A stretch of DNA of 64,000 nt from Rubrivivax sp. (lineage in GTDB: Bacteria; Pseudomonadota; Gammaproteobacteria; Burkholderiales; Burkholderiaceae_C): assembly GCA_016707445.1 (NCBI GenBank), contig JADJHR010000002.1, positions 66,791 through 130,790 of the forward strand. The letters are read 5' to 3'. Of the stretch, positions 36,102 to 44,580 are shown piece by piece. The translations under genes were made by a program, and so were the position numbers. Each line of letters opens with the position of its first letter. Within the stretch, counting starts at the first letter, position 1. Under the pieces are notes generated by a model. The model did not search any database and was not told where the DNA came from. It saw only the letters and a list, made by a program, of their open reading frames with translations.

Positions 36102-36475
36102 CGCTTCCAGCAGTTCGGCCAGACGGTCGAGGCCGGACTCTCAGTCGTCGCGATAGGGCGCCAGCCGGTCGTGCGCCTGCTGCTGTCCCGCAGGCCGCAG
36201 GTGGCAGATGCGTCAACGTGCGTCGACCTCACGTTCGATCAGGCCGGCCTGCTGCAACACGCGCAGCTGGTGCGACAACGTCGGGCCCGAAATGCCGAAA
36301 TGCCGAAATGCCGAAATGCCGAAATGCCGAAATGCCGAAATGCCGAAATGCCGAAAGGCTGGGCCAGGTCGTCCAGATGCATGTGGCCCTGGGCCAGGCG
36401 GGCCAGGATGGCACGGCGCGTGGGGTCGGCCAAGGCGGCAAAGTTGGCGTCGAGCGGATCGCGGTGCGCAAGCAT
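36102..36475 (-). pseudogene. ArsR family regulator disrupted by an 8-bp repeat expansion and two nonsense codons
   Basis: The ATG at 36475 opens MLAHRDPLDANFAALADPTRRAILARLAQG, a classic ArsR N-terminus, reaching the helix before recognition (LAQPFGIS). Eight copies of an 8-bp unit then put the rest out of frame, ending at 36239. In the correct frame the sequence continues GPTLSHQLRVLQQAGLIEREVDAR, a stop, HLRPAGQQQAHDRLAPYRDD, a stop, then LDRLAELLEA. Both stops are TGA (36213-36215 and 36141-36143) where family members have Trp. The frame then runs directly into the SRPBCC gene, so the two may once have been fused. As it stands, only 78 codons are read. Confidence 0.8.
36287..36356 (+). 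repeat. Eight perfect tandem copies of CCGAAATG inside the ArsR gene
   Basis: The unit CCGAAATG is repeated eight times without error at 36287-36350, followed by a partial CCGAAA. One copy is native: it encodes FGIS before GPTLSHQL. The unit is not a multiple of three, so each gain or loss shifts the frame. Copy numbers 1, 4, 7 and 10 keep the frame; the eight seen here do not. Slipped-strand mispairing is the expected mechanism. Confidence 0.95.
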
Positions 36476-36484
36476 GAAGTCATC

Positions 36485-36498
36485 TAACGATTCAGTTA
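36485..36498. promoter_or_regulatory. Small dyad upstream of the ArsR gene, possible operator
   Basis: TAAC-GATTCA-GTTA lies 9 bp upstream of the disrupted ArsR start, in an AT-richer 58-bp gap to the divergent amidohydrolase gene. ArsR proteins often bind short dyads at their own promoter. The evidence is position and symmetry only. Confidence 0.35.
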
Positions 36499-36533
36499 AG
36501 TGAAAGGCTCGCCGACCCGCGTAGCATCGCGCC

Positions 36534-37376
36534 ATGCCTGCTGAACCGCTGACCCTGACCCCACCCGGCGCCACACCCTTGCCCATCGTGGTCGACTCGC
36601 CGCACAGTGGCACCGACTACCCGGCCGACTTCGGCTGCGTGCTGTCGGGCCTGGCGCTGCGCCAGGGCGAAGACACCTGGGTGCACGAGCTGTACGCCAA
36701 CGCACCGGCGCAGGGCGCCACGCTGCTGGCGGCCAACTTTCCACGCGCCTACATCGACCCCAACCGCAGCCTGGGCGACATCGACGCCGCACTGCTGGCC
36801 GAGCCCTGGCCCGGCCCGGTGACGCCGGGCCGCAAGACCGAGCTCGGCATCGGCCTGGTCTGGCGGCTGATGGACGGCCAGCCCATCTACGACCGCAAGT
36901 TGCCGGTGGCCGAGGTGCAGGGCCGCATCGACCGCTGCTGGCGCCCGTACCACGCGGCGCTGAACAGCGCGCTCGATGCCGCCGCGGCACGCTGGCCGCA
37001 GCGCTGGCATCTGAACGTGCACTCGATGCCCGACGAGAGCTACCGCAAGCTGGGTCTGCCCGAAAAACCGCTGGCCGACTTCGTGCTGGGCAACCTGGAC
37101 GGCAGCACCTGCGACGAGGCCACGATGGCGGTGATCGAAGACGCCCTGCGCAGTGCCGGCTACAGCGTGGCGCGCAACGATCCGTTCAAGGGCGTCGAGA
37201 TCATCCGCGCGTCGGGCCAGCCCGCGCGCGGCTGGCATTCACTGCAGATCGAGGTCAAGCGCTCGTGCTATATGGACCGGCAGCTGCAAAAGAACGCCAG
37301 CTTCGGTCGTCTGCAAAAGGCCATTGACGAGATGCTGGCGGCGTTGGCCGCGCACGTGCGACGGCAGCTCGGCTGA
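36534..37376 (+). CDS. hutG: N-formylglutamate amidohydrolase
   Basis: A 280-residue zinc hydrolase of the FGase family that releases formate from N-formylglutamate, the last step of one histidine degradation route. Landmarks are PIVVDSPHSGTDYP, DTWVHELYANAPAQGATLLAANFPRAYIDPNR, HLNVHSMPDE and SLQIEVKRSCYMD. No other hut genes are in the window, so a role in histidine use is only inferred. It is convergent with the DUF1499 gene, 4 bp apart. Confidence 0.9.
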   Translation: MPAEPLTLTPPGATPLPIVVDSPHSGTDYPADFGCVLSGLALRQGEDTWVHELYANAPAQGATLLAANFPRAYIDPNRSLGDIDAALLAEPWPGPVTPGRKTELGIGLVWRLMDGQPIYDRKLPVAEVQGRIDRCWRPYHAALNSALDAAAARWPQRWHLNVHSMPDESYRKLGLPEKPLADFVLGNLDGSTCDEATMAVIEDALRSAGYSVARNDPFKGVEIIRASGQPARGWHSLQIEVKRSCYMDRQLQKNASFGRLQKAIDEMLAALAAHVRRQLG

Positions 37377-37380
37377 AGCG

Positions 37381-37875
37381 TCAGTTGCCCGCCAGCAGTC
37401 GCGCCCGGATCGCCTCGATGCGCGCGCGGTTGACACCGAAATCCTTGCGCCCCAGGCGCGACGCCGAACGCACCTGGATCACCTGCGCCTTGGGGTCGAA
37501 CCAGAACTCGGTGTCATCGACGAACTTCAGCAGTCGGGTCGAGAAGCGCACGTACAGGTAGTCGGATTTGTTGGTGACGATCTCGGCGCCAGGGATGGCC
37601 TGACAGACGGCGCGCAACCGCGCCATGGTGTCGTCGGGGCCGCCGCGGATCAGTGCCAGCGGCGCGATGCGCGCATAGGCCTGCTGCGCGTGGCCGGGCC
37701 AGCGGTCGGCCTGACTGCTGACGCTGTTTGGGGTGTCGGACGGCGCCTTGAGTTTGCCGTCGTGCACGCCCAGGTCGGCGGGCGCAGTGCCGTGCAGCAG
37801 CCCGAACTGCCCTGCCAGCAGCAGCGCGATCGGCACGCCGACCAGCACCACGACGATCCATTTGAAGGCCGTCAA
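37381..37875 (-). CDS. DUF1499 domain protein, membrane-anchored
   Basis: A 164-residue protein with one N-terminal membrane helix (WIVVVLVGVPIALLLAGQFGLL) and a DUF1499 domain (TPNSVSSQA near the start, then GAEIVTNKSDYLYVRFSTRLLKFVDDTEFWFDPKAQVIQVRSASRLGRKDFGVNRARIEAIR). The function of DUF1499 is unknown. It overlaps the upstream DUF853 gene by 4 bp and is co-transcribed with it. Confidence 0.9.
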   Translation of the reverse strand: MTAFKWIVVVLVGVPIALLLAGQFGLLHGTAPADLGVHDGKLKAPSDTPNSVSSQADRWPGHAQQAYARIAPLALIRGGPDDTMARLRAVCQAIPGAEIVTNKSDYLYVRFSTRLLKFVDDTEFWFDPKAQVIQVRSASRLGRKDFGVNRARIEAIRARLLAGN

Positions 37876-39434
37876 CGGCGTTTGCTCCCGCCCAGCAGCG
37901 AACCCAGCACACCGCGCATGATCTCGCGCCCCATCGCCGAGCCCATGCTGCGCACGGCCGACGATGCGGCCTTCTCTGCCAGCCCCGCATGTTTTCCACC
38001 GCGAGGGCCGGTCGTGCCCATCACCATGTCCTTGAACATGCCCATCAGGCCGCCGTCGGCTTCGGCCGCCGGGGTCTGGCCGGGCAGCTTGAGCGTCGGT
38101 GTGGGCGCACCCGCAGCGCCCGCGGGCGGGCTGGCGGCGGCGGCATCACCCGACACCGCCGTGCGGCCCTTGATCTTCTCGTAGGCCGATTCACGGTCGA
38201 CCGCCTTTTCATAGGTGCCGGCCACCAGCGAGCCGGCGATCAGCGCCTTGCGCTGCTCGGGCGTGATGGGCCCGATCTGGCTGCCCGGCGGGATGACGTA
38301 CACACGTTCGGTGACGCTGGGCCGGCCCTTGGCGTCGAGAAAGCTGATCAGGGCCTCTCCCACCGCCAGCTCGGTGATGGCGGTGGCCATGTCGCCGATC
38401 TTGGGGTTGGCGCGCATGGTGTCGGCCGCGCTCTTCACCGCCTTCTGGTCGCGTGGCGTGAAGGCACGCAGCGCGTGCTGCACGCGGTTGCCCAGCTGCG
38501 CCAGCACGGTGTCGGGCACGTCCAGCGGGTTCTGCGTCACGAAGTACACGCCCACGCCCTTGCTGCGCACCAGGCGCACCACCAGCTCGATGCGCTCGAC
38601 CAGCGCCGCCGGCGCGTCCTTGAACAGCAGGTGCGCCTCGTCGAAGAAGAACACCAGCTTGGGCTTGTCGAGGTCGCCCACCTCGGGCAGCAGCTCGAAC
38701 AGCTCGCTCAGCATCCACAGCAGGAAGGTGGCGTACAGCCGCGGCGCGTTCATCAGCCGATCGGCGCTGAGGATGTTGATCACCCCCTTGCCATCGACGG
38801 TCTGCATGAAGTCGCTGATGTCGAGCATCGGCTCGCCGAAGAAGCGGTCGCCGCCCTGTTCCTCGATCTGCAGCAGCCCGCGCTGGATGGCGCCGACGCT
38901 GGCGGCGCTGATGTTGCCGTACTCGGTGGTGAACTGGCTGGCGTTGTCGCCGACGTACTGCAGCATCGCGCGCAGGTCTTTCATGTCGAGCAGCAGCAGG
39001 CCGTTGTCGTCGGCAATCTTGAACACCAGGTTCAGCACGCCGGCCTGGGTGTCGTTGAGCGCCAGCATGCGCGCCAGCAGCAGCGGCCCCATGTCGCTGA
39101 CGGTGGCGCGCACCGGGTGGCCCTGCTCGCCGAACACGTCCCACAAGGTGGCCGGGCAGGCTTGCGGCTCGGGCAGCGGCAGGCCACGTTCTTTCAGGAT
39201 GCCAGCGATCTTGGGGCTGAGGCTGCCGAGCTGGGTGACGCCGGTCAGATCACCTTTGACGTCGGCCATGAACACCGGCACGCCCAGGTTGCTGAAGCCC
39301 TCGGCCAGCCGCTGCAGGCTGATGGTCTTGCCGGTGCCGGTGGCGCCGGTGATCAGGCCATGGCGGTTGGCCAGCGACGGCAGCAACTCACAGAAGACAT
39401 CGCCGCGCTGGGCGACGAGGATGGGGTCGGGCAT
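37872..39434 (-). CDS. DUF853 (HerA-helicase-like, YjgR family) ATPase
   Basis: A 520-residue P-loop ATPase. Walker A is ITGATGTGKTISLQRLAEGF near residue 30 and Walker B is LVFFFDEAHLLF. YFVTQNPLDVPDTVLAQLGNRVQHALRAFTPRDQKAV is the sensor and arginine region of HerA/FtsK-like enzymes. A flexible Ala/Gly-rich segment and the C-terminal RSMGSAMGREIMRGVLGSLLGG are typical of YjgR. The biological role of the family is not established. It starts at 39434; a copy of its first bases recurs at 40157-40190. Confidence 0.92.
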   Translation of the reverse strand: MPDPILVAQRGDVFCELLPSLANRHGLITGATGTGKTISLQRLAEGFSNLGVPVFMADVKGDLTGVTQLGSLSPKIAGILKERGLPLPEPQACPATLWDVFGEQGHPVRATVSDMGPLLLARMLALNDTQAGVLNLVFKIADDNGLLLLDMKDLRAMLQYVGDNASQFTTEYGNISAASVGAIQRGLLQIEEQGGDRFFGEPMLDISDFMQTVDGKGVINILSADRLMNAPRLYATFLLWMLSELFELLPEVGDLDKPKLVFFFDEAHLLFKDAPAALVERIELVVRLVRSKGVGVYFVTQNPLDVPDTVLAQLGNRVQHALRAFTPRDQKAVKSAADTMRANPKIGDMATAITELAVGEALISFLDAKGRPSVTERVYVIPPGSQIGPITPEQRKALIAGSLVAGTYEKAVDRESAYEKIKGRTAVSGDAAAASPPAGAAGAPTPTLKLPGQTPAAEADGGLMGMFKDMVMGTTGPRGGKHAGLAEKAASSAVRSMGSAMGREIMRGVLGSLLGGSKRR

Positions 39435-39456
39435 CGTGGCTCCCAGGGTCGCCGCC
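39424..39456. repeat. Imperfect ~33-bp direct repeat, copy at the DUF853 start (partner 40157-40190)
   Basis: GGGGTCGGGCATC-TGGCTCCCAGGG around the DUF853 start codon recurs at 40157-40190 with only about two mismatches and one extra base. On the minus strand both copies encode MPDP after an identical leader. The second copy forms the junction where the SulP gene loses family resemblance. The pair flanks the hypothetical gene at 39561-40055 and suggests a local duplication or insertion event. Confidence 0.7.
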
Positions 39457-39560
39457 GCCTGGCGGACGTTCGAGGGAGTTTAGAGCACGCTATCGACGGC
39501 CTTGCTGCACGTGCCTGCACGCGCCCTCATGGTGCGTGTCGTCGCATCGCCGCCTCGAGG

Positions 39561-40055
39561 TCACTTGGCCGCAACAAGGTCGTACTCGACCTCATGTTCG
39601 TTGTCGCCTGTGGTGCCTGCATTGCCGCCACGGCCGACATTGAAGCCCCGCCAGCGTGAGCCATCCAACTTTCCGCTGGGGTGGCGCACTGACGTCAGCA
39701 CGTAGATCTGGTCGTGCGCCAGCGTCTTTGCGGCCTCGCGAATGGATTGCACCGCCGGCACCGCGATCTGGCCCGGACTGCCTTGATCCGGCGCACGCAG
39801 ATTCATCAGGCCACGGGCGGCTGGCAGCGCATGGCCATGCACGAAGGCCACCAGAACTTCGTCTTCGAGTTCTGGCAAGCAGAACCAAGAAAGTGGCGGC
39901 CGCGGGCCGAGCTGCAGGCCCTGCCGAGTCACGGCTTCCACCAGGACGCTGGCGGGCGAAGCGGCGCCGCTGACGCAGGCCACCAGTGGCCCACGCAGCT
40001 GACGCAGCCGCTTGACCAGGGCATCGAGATTCTGCGTTCGGTGGTTGGCAGGCAT
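39561..40055 (-). CDS. Hypothetical protein
   Basis: A 164-residue protein I do not recognise, starting at MPANHRTQNLDALVKRLRQL (40055); an in-frame ATG at 40088 is possible. Visible features are a Lys/Arg-rich first helix, LSWFCLPELEDEVLVAFVHGHALP, a helix AVQSIREAAKTLAHDQIYVLTSVRHP, and an acidic end (NEHEVEYDLVAAK). There is no signal peptide or membrane helix. It lies between two ~33-bp direct repeats where the SulP gene has lost its 3' part, so it may have arrived with that rearrangement. Confidence 0.5.
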   Translation of the reverse strand: MPANHRTQNLDALVKRLRQLRGPLVACVSGAASPASVLVEAVTRQGLQLGPRPPLSWFCLPELEDEVLVAFVHGHALPAARGLMNLRAPDQGSPGQIAVPAVQSIREAAKTLAHDQIYVLTSVRHPSGKLDGSRWRGFNVGRGGNAGTTGDNEHEVEYDLVAAK

Positions 40056-40897
40056 CACGAACTCCGTGGTGGTGGGCAAGGGTGGCATTTTGCTGGCCGC
40101 GGCCTTGCAGCCGTACTGCAGCAGGACCGATGAACTAGGGGCGTGGAGGGCAAGTGATCGGGGTCGGGCATCGCGGCTCCCAGGGCCGCACCCTGATCCC
40201 GTGACAGCGCGCTCAGCAGCGGCCACGACATCGGGCCCACGCCCAGGCGCAGCCCGAAGTCAAGTGCCGGCCAGCCCTGCTGCAGCAGCGCCCAGACCAG
40301 GGCGCCGGCCAGCAGCGCCAGCAAGGTTGCCGGCCAGGTCGGCTGGTGGCGTTGAATCAACTGGATCAACAAGGCCGTGACCAGGCCAAGCATCAAGGCG
40401 GCCGGACGCAGAGCGGGCCAGCTGCTCAGGCCCAGTTGCGGATCAGGCAGCTGGCCGGCCAGCAAGGGCACCTGGCTGAACAGGATCACCAGCGCCACCC
40501 CGTTCATGAAGCCCGCCAGCACCGGCTGCGACACCAACCGGGTCAACTGTGCCAGACCCAGCGCCGCCAGCAGCAGCTGCAGCACGCCGGCCAGCGCCAT
40601 CGCCAGCGCACAGCCAGTCAATGCGCGGGCCAGCGTGGCGTCGGCGTCAGCCCCGGCGGCCGGCAGCGCCGCGCGGCCCGACAGGCCGTAGACCAGCCCG
40701 CCCACCACGGCCGTGACGAAACTGGCCGTCACGCCGACCCGGGCCGCATCGGCACCCAGCGGCGCGAACGCCAGCATGCCCAGCGTCAGCAGCACCGCCA
40801 GCACCGACAGGCTGCCCACGGCGCCTGCCAGAGCCGCGGTCCACCAAGTCTGGCTGGCGTCGGGTTGCATTGGGGCGGACGGGGTCGCTACGGCCAT
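40055..40897 (-). pseudogene. SulP family anion transporter, 3'-truncated
   Basis: From MAVATPSAPMQPD (40897) the protein follows the SulP membrane domain: SVLAVLLTLGMLAFAPLG, LALGLAQLTRLVSQPVLAGFMNGVALVILFSQVPLLAGQLP and LALLAGALVWALLQQGWPALDFG. Family resemblance ends near residue 245 at ALGAAMPDPDHLP, exactly where the duplicated DUF853 start lies. The rest is Ser/Pro/Cys-rich nonsense to a stop at 40055. Normal SulP proteins have about 500 residues or more, with a STAS domain, so half of the membrane domain and the STAS domain are gone. Confidence 0.8.
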
Positions 40898-41048
40898 GAT
40901 CTGAGTGTCTCGCAGGGTGGAACCGACACATTCGAGGGCGAACCCGACGCAGCCCACGAGCTGCTTGGCCCCATCGGTAGAATCCCGCACCCCACCGACC
41001 GACGATCAGGTGTGCCGACGACCGGCGCGCCGAGGAGCCCTACCCACC

Positions 41049-41774
41049 ATGGCTGGACATTCCAAATGGGCCAACATCCAGCACCGCAAGGGCCGCCAGG
41101 ACGAAAAGCGCGGCAAGGCCTGGACGCGCGTGATCCGCGAGATCATGGTCGCCGCGCGCCTGGGCGGGGGTGACCCATCGGCCAACCCGCGGCTGCGGCT
41201 GGCGATCGAGAAGGCCAAGGCCGTCAACCTGCCGGTCGAGACCGTCAAGCGCAACATCGACAAGGCCACCGGCAACCTCGAAGGCGTGAACTACGAAGAG
41301 ATCCGCTACGAGGGCTACGGCATCGGTGGCGCGGCGGTGATCGTCGACTGCATGACCGACAACCGCGTGCGCACGGTGGCCGAGGTGCGCCACGCCTTCA
41401 GCAAGTACGGCGGCAACATGGGCACCGAAGGCTCGGTGGCCTTCCAGTTCAAGCACTGCGGGCAGTTCGTGTTCGCGCCTGGCGCCAGCGAAGACAAGGT
41501 GATGGAAGTGGCGCTCGACGCCGGTGCCGAGGACGTGATCAGCGGCGACGACGGCTCGATCGAGGTGCTGTGCGCGCCGGCTGACTTCGAGGCCGTGAAG
41601 ACGGCGCTGGAAGGCGCGGGTTTGAAGCCCGAGGTGGCCGAAGTGACCATGCGCGCCGAGAACCCGGTCGAGATCACGGGCGACGACGCGCAGCGCATGC
41701 AGAAGCTGCTGGACGTGCTCGAGGACCTGGACGACGTGCAGGACGTCTTCCACAACGCCTTGCTCGGCGAATGA
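41049..41774 (+). CDS. yebC: YebC/PmpR family protein
   Basis: A 241-residue protein of the YebC family. Its members were first described as transcriptional regulators, and recent work on some points to a role in translation. It starts MAGHSKWANIQHRKGRQDEKRGKAWTRVIREI, the invariant N-terminus, with GGAGCCCTACCC just before the ATG. Other landmarks are NLEGVNYEEIRYEGYGIGGAAVIVDCMTDNRVRTVAEVRHAF and FQFKHCGQF. It leads the housekeeping run, 7 bp ahead of purD. Confidence 0.95.
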   Translation: MAGHSKWANIQHRKGRQDEKRGKAWTRVIREIMVAARLGGGDPSANPRLRLAIEKAKAVNLPVETVKRNIDKATGNLEGVNYEEIRYEGYGIGGAAVIVDCMTDNRVRTVAEVRHAFSKYGGNMGTEGSVAFQFKHCGQFVFAPGASEDKVMEVALDAGAEDVISGDDGSIEVLCAPADFEAVKTALEGAGLKPEVAEVTMRAENPVEITGDDAQRMQKLLDVLEDLDDVQDVFHNALLGE

Positions 41775-41781
41775 GGCGGCG

Positions 41782-43065
41782 ATGAAGGTCCTGGTCATCG
41801 GCGGCGGCGGGCGCGAGCACGCGCTGGCCTGGAAGCTGGCGCAGGCCGGACGGGTGCAGACGGTCTACGTCGCTCCGGGCAACGGCGGCACGGCCACCGA
41901 GCCCGGCGTGCGCAACCTGCCGCTGTCCGACCCCGCGCAACTGGCCGACTTTGCCGAGCAGGAGAAGGTGGCGCTGACCGTGGTCGGCCCCGAGGCGCCG
42001 CTGGCCGCCGGCGTGGTCGACCTGTTCCGCGCGCGCGGGCTGCGCATCTTCGGCCCCACGCAGGCGGCGGCCCAGCTCGAAAGCTCCAAGGCCTTCAGCA
42101 AGGCCTTCATGCAGCGCCACCGGATCCCGACCGCGCGCGCGCAGACCTTTGCCGACGCCGCGCTGGCGCACGCCTATGTCGACGCCGAAGGCGCGCCCGA
42201 TCGTCATCAAGGCCGACGGCCTGGCGGCCGGCAAGGGCGTGGTGGTGGCGATGACGCTGGCCGAGGCGCACGCCGCCATCGACGACATGCTGGGTGCCAA
42301 CACGCTGGGGGTGCAGCACAACGCCGACGGCGCACGGGTGGTGATCGAGGAGTTCATGGTCGGCGAAGAGGCCAGCTTCATGGTCATCGCCAACGGCAGC
42401 CAGGTGCTGTCGCTGGCCACCAGCCAGGACCACAAGCGCATCGGCGACGGCGACACCGGCCCCAACACCGGCGGCATGGGCGCCTATTCGCCGGCACCGG
42501 TGGTCACGCCCAACGTGCATGCGCGCGTGATGCAGGAGATCATCCAGCCCACACTGGCCGGCATGGTGCGCGAGGGCATGCCCTTCAGCGGATTCCTGTA
42601 CGCCGGGCTGATGATCGACGCCAAGGCGTGCCGCGCACGGTCGAGTTCAACTGCCGCCTTGGTGACCCCGAAGCCGAGGTCATCCTGATGCGCCTGAAGA
42701 GCGACCTGTTCGAGGTGTTGATGCAGGCCGCCGACGGTGCGCTGGACAAGGTCGAGCTGCAATGGGACCGCCGCACGGCGCTGGGCGTGGTGATGGCGGC
42801 AGCCGGCTACCCGGCTGCGCCGCGCAAGGGCGACGTGATCAGCATCGGGCCCGCGGCCGAAGCCGACGACCTGAAGGTCTTTCACGCCGGCACCACACGT
42901 GTCGACGGCCCGCTGAGCAGCAGCGGCGGCCGCGTGCTGTGCGTCACCGCGCTGGGCGACTCGGTGCGCCTGGCGCAGCAGCGTGCCTATGAGGGCGTGG
43001 GCGCCATTCGGTTCGACGGCGCGCAATGGCGCAGCGACATCGGCCACAGGGCGATCAGGCATTGA
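41782..43065 (+). pseudogene. purD: Phosphoribosylamine-glycine ligase (GARS), with two compensating frameshifts
   Basis: PurD performs the second step of purine synthesis. The start MKVLVIGGGGREHALAWKLAQ is intact. At about 42197 an extra C in GCGCCCGATC moves the frame. The middle (PIVIKADGLAAGKGVVVAMTLAEAH, GPNTGGMGAYSPAPVV) is read in the next frame until about 42628, where a missing G (AAGGCGTG for AAGGGCGTG) restores the first frame. The end then reads PRTVEFNCRLGDPEAEVILMRL. Corrected, it has 427 residues, as expected (E. coli 429). A natural allele would carry 145 wrong codons, so sequencing error is the simpler explanation. Confidence 0.9.
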
Positions 43066-43067
43066 CG

Positions 43068-43988
43068 ATGAACACACAGCCCGTTCGCGACTATCTGCTC
43101 GGCCTGCAAGGCCGCATCGTCGACACACTGCAGACCGAGGACGGCAAGGCTTTCGTCAGCGACGGCTGGACGCGCCGAGCCGGCGGCCGGCTCGAAGGCG
43201 ACGGCCTGTCGCAGCTGGTCGAAGAAGGCAACCTGCTCGAGCGCGGCGGCTGCAACTTCAGCCACGTCAAGGGGCAGACGCTGCCGCCGTCGGCCACCCA
43301 GCACCGGCCCGAACTGGCCGGCGCGCCCTTCGAGGCGATGGGCGTGTCGCTGGTCTTCCACCCGCGCAACCCGCACGTGCCCACGGTGCACATGAACGTG
43401 CGCATGTTCGCCGCGCTGCCCGAGGGCAAGGCGCCGGTGGTGTGGTTCGGCGGCGGCATGGACCTGACGCCCTACTACGGCTTCGAGGAAGACGCGGCGC
43501 ACTTCCACCGCACCTGCCGCGACGCGCTGGCGCCCTTCGGGCCGGACCTGCACCCGCGCTTCAAGCGCTGGTGCGACGACTACTTCTTCCTCAAGCACCG
43601 CAACGAAGCGCGCGGCATCGGCGGCATCTTCTTCGACGACTTTTCCGAGCTTGGCTTCGAGCCCAGCTTTGCGATGACACGTGCGGTGGGCGACGCGTTT
43701 GTCGACGCCTATCTGCCCATCGTGCGCCGCCGCCGCGACCTGCCCTACGGCGAGCGCGAACGCGACTTCCAGGCCTACCGGCGCGGGCGCTACGTCGAGT
43801 TCAACCTGGTGTTCGACCGCGGCACGCTGTTCGGCCTGCAATCGGGCGGGCGCACCGAGAGCATCCTGATGTCGATGCCGCCGATCGTGAAGTGGCGCTA
43901 CGACTGGAAGCCCGAGGCCGGCACGCCTGAGGCGCGCCTGTACAGCGACTTCCTGCGTCCCCGCGACTGGGCCGAGTGGACACCGTGA
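43068..43988 (+). CDS. hemF: Oxygen-dependent coproporphyrinogen III oxidase
   Basis: A 306-residue enzyme of haem synthesis that decarboxylates two propionates using oxygen. Signatures are RGGCNFSHVKGQTLPPSAT, VSLVFHPRNPHVPTVHMNVR, WFGGGMDLTPYYGFEEDAAHFH and KHRNEARGIGGIFFDDFSELGFE. I start at MNTQPVRDYLLGLQ (43068), 2 bp after purD. The stop overlaps the GTG start of nadD. Confidence 0.95.
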   Translation: MNTQPVRDYLLGLQGRIVDTLQTEDGKAFVSDGWTRRAGGRLEGDGLSQLVEEGNLLERGGCNFSHVKGQTLPPSATQHRPELAGAPFEAMGVSLVFHPRNPHVPTVHMNVRMFAALPEGKAPVVWFGGGMDLTPYYGFEEDAAHFHRTCRDALAPFGPDLHPRFKRWCDDYFFLKHRNEARGIGGIFFDDFSELGFEPSFAMTRAVGDAFVDAYLPIVRRRRDLPYGERERDFQAYRRGRYVEFNLVFDRGTLFGLQSGGRTESILMSMPPIVKWRYDWKPEAGTPEARLYSDFLRPRDWAEWTP

Positions 43989-44580
43989 ACGCCCGCATCG
44001 GGATCTTCGGCGGCAGCTTCGACCCGGTCCACAACGCGCACCTGGCGCTGGCGCGCACCGCGCTGGCCGAATTGCCGCTGGACCGCGTGTTGTGGATCCC
44101 GGCCGGCCAGCCCTGGCAGAAGTCGCGTGAACTGGGCGCGGCCGTGCACCGCGAGGCCATGCTGCGCCTGGCCATCGGCGGCGAGCCGCGCTTCACGCTG
44201 GACCGCCGCGAACTCGAACGCACCGGCCCCAGCTACACGCTGGACACGGTGCGCGAGCTGCGCGCCGAATGGCCCGATGCGCTGCTGTTCCTGCTCATCG
44301 GGCAAGACCAGTACGCCGGGCTGCACACCTGGGACCATTGGCAGGACCTGCTGCAACTGGTGGTGCTGGCGGTGGCCAACCGGCCCGGCAGCCCGCCGGC
44401 GGTGAATGCCGCGGTGCGGCCCATCCGCACCAGGAGGTGCCGCTGGCGATGCTCGACATCGCCGCCACCGACATCCGCCAGCGCGTGGCGCAGGGCCAGG
44501 GCATCGCCCATCTGGTGCCGCCCGATGTGGCGCGCTATATTGAACAGCAGGGGCTCTACCGCCTCAAACCCGGACCCTGA
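43985..44580 (+). pseudogene. nadD: Nicotinate-nucleotide adenylyltransferase, one apparent 1-nt deletion
   Basis: NadD makes deamido-NAD from nicotinate mononucleotide and is essential. A GTG start at 43985 overlaps the hemF stop (GTGA) and gives VNARIGIFGGSFDPVHNAHLAL with the nucleotidyltransferase motif. WIPAGQPWQKS, GPSYTLDTVREL and LIGQDQYAGLHTWDHWQDL follow. Near 44420 the frame changes. Adding one C (GCGGCCCAT to GCGGCCCCAT) gives HPHQEVPLAMLDIAATDIRQRVAQG and a normal end at 44580, 198 residues in all. Probably a sequencing error. Confidence 0.9.

Noticed and set aside
36102..36475. UGA read as tryptophan, suggested by two TGA codons at Trp positions
   Set aside because: Dozens of genes in the window end with TGA at normal lengths and overlaps, and TGG is used freely for Trp. 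The changes are nonsense mutations in a decaying gene.
41782..43065. Programmed frameshifting in purD
   Set aside because: Two opposite shifts 430 bp apart with no slippery heptamer or stimulator visible; single-base errors explain it better.
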